NCBI GenBank assembly: GCA_034430335.1
Contig: DAOUES010000089.1
Span: 1-13,152, forward strand
Source: JAFGOY01 sp034430335
GTDB lineage: Bacteria; Chloroflexota; Anaerolineae; Aggregatilineales; UBA3940
DNA: 13,152 nt
Direction of reading: 5' to 3'
Under the pieces are notes generated by a model. It saw only the letters and a list, made by a program, of their open reading frames with translations, had not been told where the DNA came from and searched no databases. Below are positions 6,686 through 13,011 of the stretch, in pieces. Made by a program: the position numbers and the translations under genes. The stretch's first letter is position 1. Every line of letters starts with the position of its first letter.

Positions 6686-9331
6686 ATGCGCCCCTTCCGG
6701 CGGATTGTCGATTGGTGGGATAGCAGTCTCGAAAACCGGCTGCGGTCGACCATCATCGTCATAACCCTGTTTTTCGTGGTTCTCCTGGGCGGATTCTCTT
6801 ACCTGGTCCTGTCGCAGAATGTTCAGCGTACTGTCGTGCAGACCAACCGCCAGTTCGCCGAACTTGTCGCCAAAGAACTCCGCGCCCAATTCGACGATAC
6901 GGTCGATAACATCTGGCTGGTAGAATCTCAACTGGATCATGTCGACGGTACGAATGGTTCATTGGAAGATGCCCTGCTCGATCTCCTCAGGGTGGGGCCT
7001 TTGACCTACCATGCCTTATATCTGTTTGACGCCGGTGGCGAAATAATCGTCCAGGTAGATGACTTTGTGGACGTTTCACAGCCGGGGAATGGCCCGCCGC
7101 CGGACGCGCTGCCGGAAGGTGGCCCGCCGCCGGAAGATGATCTGACAGACGACGTGGCGGCGGCGTTTGAAGGCGCTGCTGGCGGAATCCAGTATGTTTC
7201 GGATGTGTTCATTGTCGAACACGAGTATATCCCGGTTGTCACTGTGGGCATCCCTGTCTTCGGCGACGATGGAACGCTGGAGCGTGTTATCGTCGCCTCT
7301 ATCGATCTGATCCCCTTCTGGCGGAGTATCGACAAATTGGAGATCGGCCAGACCGGGCGGACATACATCGTCTCCCGGGATGGCACGATCATCGCCCACC
7401 CCGACCGGTCGTATGTGGGGCAGCCGCTTGCCCCTGAGCTGTCGGCTGTGCTGGAGGGCTACGAAGGCTCCGCCAGTTATCACGATGCGCTTTCTGGCCG
7501 GGAGATGCTGGCCTCGTTCAGCCCGGTCGACGACCGGACAGGTTGGGGGGTGGTCGTCGAGCAGGAGCGGGCCGAGGCGTTTGCCGCTGTCAACAAGATA
7601 GTCATTATCACTATTATTCTGATCCTCGTCGCGATCCTCACGGCGGCGCTCGGCACGCAGTTGACCTCCCGGACGATCACCCATCCGCTGGCGGAGCTGT
7701 CCGCCGAAACCCGGCAGCGCGCCCGCACCGGCGATCTCTCCCGCGAGATTTCCCTCGACCGCCACGACGAGATTGGGCAGGTCGCCGAGGCATTCAACCA
7801 GTTGATGGCGAGCGCCCGGCAGACCGGAGAAGCGCTCCGCAAATCCGAACGCCGTTTTCGCGAGTTCTTCGAGAACGAGCCTGAGTATTGTTTCATTATC
7901 ACCGGCGAAGGCATCATCGTTGATGTCAACCGGGCGGCGGTCGAAGCCTACGGCTATCCCGGTAACGAGTTGGTTGGTCACAATATTCTATCGCTGATCG
8001 ACTATGGGCAGCATGACTATGTACGCTCGTTCGGCGATACACTGAAGGGGTTCGAAAGCGTGAGGAATGTCGAGTTGACCGTTCGCGGGAAACTCGGCGA
8101 AAAGCGGATCGTCCTGGTCAGCGCCAAGTTGTTGGGCCAGGAAAACGGCGAGATCATCATCGTCCAGCGGGACATCACCGCCCGCAAGCAGGCCGAGGAA
8201 GAAGTCCTCAAACTGAATGCGGAGTTGGAGCAGCGCATCCAGGAGCGGACTCGTGCGCTGCGCCAGACCACCGAGCATGTCCAGACCATCCTTGACAACA
8301 GCCCGGAGGTGCTGCTTTTCCTGGGCAGCGATGGGGTGGTTGAAAGTGTCAACCCGGCCCTCGAATCGACCTTCGGCTATCACCCCGACGAGGTGATCGG
8401 GCATGCGCCGTTCATCCTGTTTGACCGGCGCGATGCCGGACTCTGGAACTCGACGCTGCGGGAAGCTACCCAGCAGCGCTCGATTCACCGGATCGAACTC
8501 CACGCCTGCCGCAAGGACGGGACGGTTTTCGACGCCGACGTCGTGCTGGCCCCCGTCAAAGGGGATGGGGAACTGCTCGGCATGGTGTTCAGCCTGCGTG
8601 ACATCAGCGCCCTGAAGAACATCGAACGGATGAAGGACGCCATCGTCTCGACCGCTGCCCATGAACTCCGCACCCCGCTGACCAGCATCCAGGGTTTCAG
8701 CGAGATACTGCTCACCCGCAAACTCGACGAGAAGCGCCGGGTGCGCTACCTGGAATTCATCAACGAGCGTTCGAATCACCTCGCGGCGATTGTCAACGAT
8801 CTGCTCGATATCTCCCGCCTTGAATCGGGGCGCGGCCTGGAGATAAAACCGGAGCCTATCGACCTGTCCGAACTGGTCAACGGGGCGGTCGAGCCTTTTG
8901 TCGAGACTTACCAGGCGCACCGCTTCCTTGTCGATGGCTTTCCTGCCGGGCTGATGGTCACAGGCGACCCCCTCCGGCTTTCGCAGGTGATCACCAACCT
9001 GCTTTCCAACGCGGTCAAGTATTCACCCGACGGGGGAACCATCACGATACACGGTGCCATCGACGGCGCTGCCGCCGAGATCAGCATCAAGGATAATGGC
9101 ATGGGCATTTCATCCGAGCACCTGGCCCATATCTTTGAGCGTTTCTACCGCGTCGATGTCTCCAACCGGGCGATTGGCGGCACGGGGCTGGGGCTGACCA
9201 TCAGCAAGCTGATCGTCGAAGGTCACAGAGGCACAATCCGCGTCGAGAGCAGGCTCGGTGAAGGCAGCACCTTCACCGTGTCCCTTCCCCTCGCCGCCGC
9301 CGACGCCCCCCCGGAAACCCCCTCAGCCTGA
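6686..9331 (+). CDS. Membrane sensor histidine kinase: dCache-HAMP-PAS-PAS-HisKA-HATPase
   Basis: An 881-residue two-component sensor. TM1 is about 21-42 and TM2 about 304-324; the outside region between them looks like a double Cache domain (GQTGRTYIVSRDGTIIAHPD, 221-240, is typical). HAMP follows (ITHPLAEL to NQLMASA, about 331-377), then PAS1 (about 387-500), a coiled coil (about 501-530) and PAS2 (about 531-645). HisKA carries the phospho-acceptor His659 (AAHELRTPLTSIQGF). HATPase_c has the N box NLLSNAVKYS (771-780), G1 DNGMG (803-807), FERFYR and the G2 box GGTGLGL (831-837), so it looks catalytically complete. The sensor has a proline-rich insert at 136-151. No response regulator is adjacent. 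TAGGA seven bases upstream sets the ATG. It lies 118 bp after the BMP lipoprotein gene, a likely functional partner. Confidence 0.94.
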   Translation: MRPFRRIVDWWDSSLENRLRSTIIVITLFFVVLLGGFSYLVLSQNVQRTVVQTNRQFAELVAKELRAQFDDTVDNIWLVESQLDHVDGTNGSLEDALLDLLRVGPLTYHALYLFDAGGEIIVQVDDFVDVSQPGNGPPPDALPEGGPPPEDDLTDDVAAAFEGAAGGIQYVSDVFIVEHEYIPVVTVGIPVFGDDGTLERVIVASIDLIPFWRSIDKLEIGQTGRTYIVSRDGTIIAHPDRSYVGQPLAPELSAVLEGYEGSASYHDALSGREMLASFSPVDDRTGWGVVVEQERAEAFAAVNKIVIITIILILVAILTAALGTQLTSRTITHPLAELSAETRQRARTGDLSREISLDRHDEIGQVAEAFNQLMASARQTGEALRKSERRFREFFENEPEYCFIITGEGIIVDVNRAAVEAYGYPGNELVGHNILSLIDYGQHDYVRSFGDTLKGFESVRNVELTVRGKLGEKRIVLVSAKLLGQENGEIIIVQRDITARKQAEEEVLKLNAELEQRIQERTRALRQTTEHVQTILDNSPEVLLFLGSDGVVESVNPALESTFGYHPDEVIGHAPFILFDRRDAGLWNSTLREATQQRSIHRIELHACRKDGTVFDADVVLAPVKGDGELLGMVFSLRDISALKNIERMKDAIVSTAAHELRTPLTSIQGFSEILLTRKLDEKRRVRYLEFINERSNHLAAIVNDLLDISRLESGRGLEIKPEPIDLSELVNGAVEPFVETYQAHRFLVDGFPAGLMVTGDPLRLSQVITNLLSNAVKYSPDGGTITIHGAIDGAAAEISIKDNGMGISSEHLAHIFERFYRVDVSNRAIGGTGLGLTISKLIVEGHRGTIRVESRLGEGSTFTVSLPLAAADAPPETPSA
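7091..7134 (+). repeat. Direct repeat coding a proline-rich insert in the sensor domain
   Basis: GGCCCGCCGCCGGA occurs at 7091-7104 and again at 7121-7134, exactly 30 bases apart and in the same reading frame. It encodes GPPPD and GPPPE in the Cache region. The in-frame 10-codon spacing suggests a local duplication within an exposed loop. Confidence 0.7.
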
Positions 9332-9350
9332 CCTGGCCCCCGCGCCATTT

Positions 9351-9558
9351 ACGCACAAATTAGGGGCTTCCTGATCGCCCCCCAGCGGGGGGAGATGGGC
9401 GACCGTAGGTCAGTCAGAGGGGGGCGGCCATCACGCACAAAATCAAGTGCTTCTTGATCGCCCCCTGTGGGGGAGATGGCGGACGTAGTCCGTCAGAGGG
9501 GGTGCTCCATCACGCACAAATTAGGGGCTTCCTGATCGCCCCCACCGAAGGGGAGCAG
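9351..9558. repeat. Structured ~80-bp tandem repeat, two full copies plus one truncated
   Basis: Copies start with ACGCACAAA at 9351 (82 bp), 9433 (79 bp) and 9512 (about 45 bp, truncated). Copies 1 and 3 are identical over their first 32 bases. Each full copy has three hairpins in order: a 5-bp stem around xGCTT, a C-run/G-run stem, and a GAC/GTC stem around GTA, then GTCAGAGGGGG. Copies 1 and 2 differ at paired stem positions but keep pairing. The strand of action is unknown. It resembles a dispersed MITE- or REP-like element; no transposase is near. Confidence 0.7.
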
Positions 9559-9590
9559 TCTGAACGCCGGGTCGCTCCCGGTGGTCGAAA

Positions 9591-9617
9591 ATCTGTGGCA
9601 TCTGTGATATCTGTGGA
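9591..9617. repeat. 9-bp tandem repeat ATCTGTGNN, three units
   Basis: ATCTGTGGC, ATCTGTGAT and ATCTGTGGA follow one another without gaps. Further copies or near-copies lie at 9695 (ATCTGTG), 9704 (ATCTTGTG), 9714 (ATCTGTG) and 9730 (ATCTGTTG). The 9-base period matches that of the unrelated-looking repeat at 3351. No known operator is recognised. Confidence 0.6.
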
Positions 9618-9629
9618 TGATCATTCCCC

Positions 9630-9647
9630 GGCGGACGGTAGTCCGCC
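9630..9647. repeat. GGCGGAC palindrome
   Basis: GGCGGAC GGTA GTCCGCC is a perfect 7-bp stem with a four-base loop. It resembles the third hairpin of the structured repeat upstream (CGGAC GTA GTCCG at 9480-9492), so it may be a fragment of the same element family. Confidence 0.6.
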
Positions 9648-9756
9648 CCATAAATTCGCGCAGCGTTCTTTGTTGCCAATTCGCAGATAAAACCATCTGT
9701 GCAATCTTGTGTCATCTGTGGTAAAACTCATCTGTTGACCGATTCCCCACCAGCCG

Positions 9757-9763
9757 AAGGAGG
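9757..9763 (+). promoter_or_regulatory. Ribosome binding site deciding the mgsA start
   Basis: AAGGAGG lies four bases before the ATG at 9768. The frame is open further upstream, to about 9699, but those codons pass through ATCTGTG repeats and match nothing in the family. Confidence 0.85.
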
Positions 9764-9767
9764 CCCG

Positions 9768-10133
9768 ATGAAAACCGTCGCCCTGATCGCCCACGATGGC
9801 AAGAAAAGTGAAATGCTTGAGTTCGTCAAGCAGCACAAAGAAAGGCTGCAAACCTTTCACCTGGTCGCTACCGGCACCACCGGCGGCATGATCGCCGAGA
9901 ACACCGGCCTCGAAGTCGAGCGCATGTTTTCCGGCCCGGTCGGCGGTGACGTTCAGATCGCGGCAAAAGTCGCCACCAAGCAGGTTTCAGCCGTCATCTT
10001 CTTCGTCGACGAACTCGCCAAGCATCCCCACGACCCCGACATCAGGACGCTGCTCCGGCTGTGCAACGTCCACAACATCCCCCTCGCCACCAACCCGGCC
10101 ACCGCCCAGATGCTTCTCGCCGGTGATTTGTAG
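9768..10133 (+). CDS. mgsA: Methylglyoxal synthase
   Basis: A 121-residue cytoplasmic enzyme converting dihydroxyacetone phosphate to methylglyoxal and phosphate, the entry to the methylglyoxal bypass of lower glycolysis. Family motifs are all present: ALIAHD (H9), ATGTTGG (34-40), SGPVGGDVQ (D61), FFVDELAKHPHDPD (H88, D91) and NIPLATNPATA. By alignment from memory these match E. coli His19, Asp71, His98 and Asp101 with a constant offset of ten, so the active site looks complete. Relative to the 152-residue E. coli enzyme it lacks about ten N-terminal residues and the C-terminal tail after the ATNxATA segment; short forms are known, so this need not be damage. A strong RBS (AAGGAGG) sets the start. 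The next gene begins 60 bp downstream, and the pair may be cotranscribed. Confidence 0.93.
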   Translation: MKTVALIAHDGKKSEMLEFVKQHKERLQTFHLVATGTTGGMIAENTGLEVERMFSGPVGGDVQIAAKVATKQVSAVIFFVDELAKHPHDPDIRTLLRLCNVHNIPLATNPATAQMLLAGDL

Positions 10134-10193
10134 GGCCGGTATGGTCTGCTGGCCTGTTTGCCCGATTATCGTATCCAGGCGCAGTCTCGTTCT

Positions 10194-10850
10194 ATGACCG
10201 ACAAAATCTTCTGGCTCGATCCCTATCTCACCGAACTGGAAACGCGGGTCGCCGCCGTCGATGGCAGCGATATCGCACTGGCCGAAACGATCTTCTACGC
10301 CTTCTCCGGCGGGCAGGAAAGCGACGCGGGCACCATCGGCGGGTGGCCCGTCCTGCGGGCGGAAAAAGTCGGCGCGTCGATCCGCTACGCGCTGCCCCCC
10401 GGTCATGGCCTGGCCCCCGGCGATCCGGTCACCGTTTCCATCGACTGGCAGCGCCGCTATGCATTGATGCGCCTCCACTTCGCCGCCGAGATCGTCCTGG
10501 AGCTGGTCTATCAAACCCTCCCGGGGATCGAGAAGATCGGCGCTCACATCGCCCCGGACAAGGCGCGCCTCGATTTCGCCTGGGAGGGCAACATATCGGA
10601 AGTATTCCCCCTGATCCGGCAGCGTGCCGCCGCCCTCGTCGCCGCCGATCTCCCGATTGTCAGCGCTTTCAGTGATGAAGCCAGGGAAGAGCGTTACTGG
10701 GAAATCAAGGGCTTCGCCCGTGTGCCCTGCGGGGGCACCCATCTCCGCACCACCGGCGAGGTCGGCGAGATCAGCCTCAAGCGGAAAAATCCGGGACATG
10801 GCAAAGAGCGCATCGAAGTCACCGCTGCCGGAAACCCGGCATCGAGGTGA
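10194..10850 (+). CDS. AlaX-like alanyl-tRNA editing protein
   Basis: A 218-residue protein related to the editing (second additional) domain of alanyl- and threonyl-tRNA synthetases, expected to deacylate mischarged Ser- or Gly-tRNA(Ala) in the cytoplasm. FYAFSGGQESDAGTIGG (34-50) corresponds to the GGGQxxDxG signature, and C179-GGT-H183 is the CxxxH half of the metal site. The other half, normally HxxxH, reads H95-FAA-E99, so glutamate stands in for the second histidine. From memory a bacterial subfamily shares this HFAAE form, so it may still bind metal. The ATG at 10194 was chosen because similarity starts there (DKIFWLDPYLTELETRV); an in-frame TTG at 10158 would add 12 unremarkable residues. 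Neither start has a good RBS. It follows mgsA by 60 bp. Confidence 0.86.
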   Translation: MTDKIFWLDPYLTELETRVAAVDGSDIALAETIFYAFSGGQESDAGTIGGWPVLRAEKVGASIRYALPPGHGLAPGDPVTVSIDWQRRYALMRLHFAAEIVLELVYQTLPGIEKIGAHIAPDKARLDFAWEGNISEVFPLIRQRAAALVAADLPIVSAFSDEAREERYWEIKGFARVPCGGTHLRTTGEVGEISLKRKNPGHGKERIEVTAAGNPASR

Positions 10851-10948
10851 TACTGCCATCCACCGAATTAGCCAGGCAGCTTTATCGCCGGAAATGTGTG
10901 TGAAAAAAACGGCTCTACAAAGCGCTGGTAGAAAAAAGGGGAGTCTCT

Positions 10949-12082
10949 ATGACCGTTACCGGGGTGCCATTCGTCGATCTGAAGGCGCAGATTGACCCGT
11001 TCATGGGCGAGATCAACGAGGCGATAGCCAACGTTGTACAGAATACGGCCTTCATCCTGGGCAGCGATGTCAGCCGGTTCGAAAGTAACTTCGCCGCGTT
11101 CTGTTCGGCCAGATATGCCGTCGGCGTCGATTCGGGCACGTCGGCGCTCGAGCTGGCGCTCCGTGCCCTCGGCATCGGCCCCGGCGATGAAGTCATCACC
11201 GCGTCCAACACCTTCATCGCCACCGTTCTGGCGATCTCCTACAACGGGGCCGCCCCCGTCCTGGTCGATGCCGACCCGGTGACCTACACCATTGATGTCG
11301 AAGCGGTCGCGAAGGCGATCACCCCCCGCACGAAGGCGATCATCCCCGTCCATCTCTACGGCCAGACCGCCGACATGGACCCGATCCTCGACCTGGCGAA
11401 GCAGCACAATCTGGTCGTCGTCGAGGATGCCTGCCAGTCACACGGCGCGGCCTACAAGGGCCGTCCCGCCGGGACGATGGGCGATGCCGCCGCGTTCAGT
11501 TTCTACCCGGCCAAAAACCTGGGCGCGTTCGGCGACGCCGGGATGGTCACCACCGCCGACGCGCAAATCGCCGAGACGATCCGCATCCTGCGCAACGTCG
11601 GCCAGTCGAAGAAGTATCACCACGACCTGCTGGGCTACAACCACCGTATCGACACGCTCCAGGCGGCGATCCTCGATGTCAAGCTCAAGCATCTTGCCGG
11701 TTGGAACGATGCCCGCCGTAAAGCTGCCGCCCTGTATGGCGAACTCCTCGCGGGCAGCGGCGTGATCACCCCGGCGGTCGCCGACTACGCCGTCCCGGTC
11801 TGGCACCTCTACGTGATCCGGGTCAACGAGCGCGACGCCCTGCTCGAATTTCTCGCCGGGCGGAACATCGGCACCGGCATCCACTACCCGATCCCCGTCC
11901 ATCTCCAGCCCGCTTACGCGCATCTCGGCCACAAAGCCGGTGACTTCCCGGTGGCCGAAACCGCCGCCAACCAGATCGTCTCCCTGCCCATGTTCGAGAC
12001 GATCAGCGCCGAACAGGTCGAATACGTCGCCGACGCGGTCAAAGAGTTCGTCATCGCCAACGACATCGAACCCCTCGCCTGA
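10949..12082 (+). CDS. DegT/DnrJ/EryC1/StrS-family PLP-dependent sugar aminotransferase
   Basis: A 377-residue cytoplasmic fold-type I PLP enzyme of the family that transfers an amino group to keto-sugars bound to nucleotides. Seen in sequence: the N-terminal VPFVDLKAQ, phosphate-binding DSGTSALELAL (61-71), EVITASNTFIAT, VEDACQSHGA (D160 and Q163 in the cofactor site), SFYPAKNLGAFGDAG with the Schiff-base lysine K189, GYNHRIDTLQAAIL, and the C-terminal GIHYPIPVHLQPAY. Length and motifs match a complete enzyme. The donor is usually glutamate; the sugar cannot be read from the sequence. The start has a good RBS (AGGGGAG, 10937-10943). No sugar-nucleotide synthesis or glycosyltransferase gene is beside it; the SDR gene at 4404 is too far away to pair with confidence. 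A 98-bp spacer with no notable structure separates it from the AlaX-like gene. Confidence 0.92.
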   Translation: MTVTGVPFVDLKAQIDPFMGEINEAIANVVQNTAFILGSDVSRFESNFAAFCSARYAVGVDSGTSALELALRALGIGPGDEVITASNTFIATVLAISYNGAAPVLVDADPVTYTIDVEAVAKAITPRTKAIIPVHLYGQTADMDPILDLAKQHNLVVVEDACQSHGAAYKGRPAGTMGDAAAFSFYPAKNLGAFGDAGMVTTADAQIAETIRILRNVGQSKKYHHDLLGYNHRIDTLQAAILDVKLKHLAGWNDARRKAAALYGELLAGSGVITPAVADYAVPVWHLYVIRVNERDALLEFLAGRNIGTGIHYPIPVHLQPAYAHLGHKAGDFPVAETAANQIVSLPMFETISAEQVEYVADAVKEFVIANDIEPLA

Positions 12083-12105
12083 CTTTCTCGGTATTCAGTC
12101 TTTCG

Positions 12106-12136
12106 GGGCGAGGGCGATCTCCGGTCGCTCCCGCCC
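12106..12136 (+). terminator. Hairpin after the aminotransferase gene
   Basis: GGGCGAGGGCGA (12106-12117) pairs with TCGCTCCCGCCC (12125-12136) over 12 positions with one mismatch and one G-U, around a seven-base loop. It starts 23 bases after the stop codon. No T run follows, so it may act as a transcript-end structure or be another dispersed palindrome. Confidence 0.45.
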
Positions 12137-12155
12137 TGATTGATCCTCCTCGCTA

Positions 12156-12185
12156 TTGGCCTATTTTTACAAATATACATAAAAT
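12156..12185 (+). promoter_or_regulatory. Candidate promoter for the TIGR04255-type gene
   Basis: TTGGCC (12156-12161) and TAAAAT (12180-12185) are 18 bases apart and match the -35 and -10 consensus at four and five of six positions. They lie in an abrupt AT-rich stretch 40 bases before the start codon. Position and composition are suggestive, not proof. Confidence 0.3.
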
Positions 12186-12225
12186 TACTTTAGAGTTTGT
12201 CAACGATGTACACAAAGAGACGAAA

Positions 12226-13011
12226 ATGCCATTTCCTAAAACCCCTCGGGTCATTTATGATAAAAATCCCTTGCAACAGGTAATCTGTCAACTACGGTTT
12301 CCGACGATTCTAAGAATCGAAGTCGAAAAGCCAAGTGGATACCAAGAGCTTATTCGCCATGAATACCCGTTTTTTAACGAGAAGACGTTGCCAATCCCGG
12401 CAGAGCTGCAAAGAATTTTGCCGCCTGAAATCGCAGATGTATTCCAACCGGAAAGACATATTTCTTATGAGTTCAAATCTGAAGATGAGAAATGGGCTGT
12501 CACTTTGACACGTGACTTTCTGTCGCTAACGTCACTTGACTATACGAGATGGGAACATTTCTTTCAGCGTCTGGAAACGCCCCTTCAAGCCTTGCTTGAG
12601 CATTATGACCCCGTCTTTTTTACAAGAGTAGGTTTGCGATACCAGGATATTATACAGCGTTCAACGCTTAGTCTTGAAAGCGTGGACTGGTGTGAATTGC
12701 TGCAACCGCAAATCGCTGGGGCGTTAATGCATTGTAATGATGAAGATGTAAAACAGCATGTTAAGAATACAATCACAGAAGTGGTGATTGGCCTAGAAAA
12801 TGATCGAAATCAGGTTCGTATTAAGCATGGTTTAGTCGAGAAAAACCATGAACCCTGCTACCTGATCGACAGTGACTTCTTTACTGAGGAGCGAACGGAG
12901 ACAGAGAATGTCCGCGACGTACTTAACTACTTTGGAGCCAGAGGAAGCCGTCTCTTCAGGTGGTGCATTACAGCCCAACTTCATGAAGCTATGGAACCTC
13001 AAACTATATAA
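12226..13011 (+). CDS. TIGR04255-type protein of unknown function
   Basis: A 261-residue soluble protein that I match, from memory, to the sporadically distributed TIGR04255 family: an N-terminal YDKNPLQQVICQLRF segment, a central FTRVGLRYQDII, and the ending LFRWCITAQLHEAMEP. No catalytic motif, signal peptide or membrane segment is visible, and no activity is known to me. Base composition differs from its neighbours: 60 bases from 12241 contain 25 G/C, against 42 in 60 from 11221, and A/T-ending codons are common. This suggests recent acquisition. The ATG at 12226 has only a weak AGAGA upstream. Another open frame starts inside its 3' end at 12908, hinting at a translationally coupled two-gene cassette. 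Confidence 0.75.
   Translation: MPFPKTPRVIYDKNPLQQVICQLRFPTILRIEVEKPSGYQELIRHEYPFFNEKTLPIPAELQRILPPEIADVFQPERHISYEFKSEDEKWAVTLTRDFLSLTSLDYTRWEHFFQRLETPLQALLEHYDPVFFTRVGLRYQDIIQRSTLSLESVDWCELLQPQIAGALMHCNDEDVKQHVKNTITEVVIGLENDRNQVRIKHGLVEKNHEPCYLIDSDFFTEERTETENVRDVLNYFGARGSRLFRWCITAQLHEAMEPQTI
12897..12900 (+). promoter_or_regulatory. Ribosome binding site inside the TIGR04255-type gene
   Basis: GGAG lies seven bases before an ATG at 12908 in a different frame from the gene it sits in. It supports translation of the overlapping downstream frame. Confidence 0.45.

Larger units (their letters stand above)
9332..9767. other. 436-bp non-coding block between histidine kinase and mgsA
   Basis: No credible gene is seen on either strand; the short open frames here run through repeats. 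The block contains an ~80-bp tandem repeat (two full copies and one truncated copy, 9351 to about 9558), a run of three ATCTGTG 9-mers (9591-9617), a GGCGGAC hairpin (9630-9647), a second scatter of ATCTGTG words (9695-9737) and the mgsA ribosome site. Any promoter for mgsA should lie near its right end, but no clear -35/-10 pair stands out. Confidence 0.75.

Noticed and set aside
7988..8920. Long minus-strand open frame inside the histidine kinase gene
   Set aside because: The + strand frame carries complete HAMP, PAS, HisKA and HATPase motifs; the minus frame is the usual antisense shadow of GC-rich coding DNA.
9351..9558. CRISPR array
   Set aside because: Units are adjacent and about 80 bp with no unique spacers, the third is truncated, and no cas genes are near.
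9454..9690. 78-codon open frame between the histidine kinase and mgsA
   Set aside because: It lies wholly in the tandem and ATCTGTG repeats, has no RBS, and its translation follows the repeat units.
9699..9767. Extended mgsA start
   Set aside because: Those codons cross ATCTGTG repeats; the AAGGAGG before ATG 9768 and the family alignment fix the start.
4404..12082. Sugar-nucleotide biosynthesis cluster formed by the epimerase and the DegT-type aminotransferase
   Set aside because: They are 5.5 kb apart with unrelated genes between and no glycosyltransferase or nucleotidyltransferase nearby.
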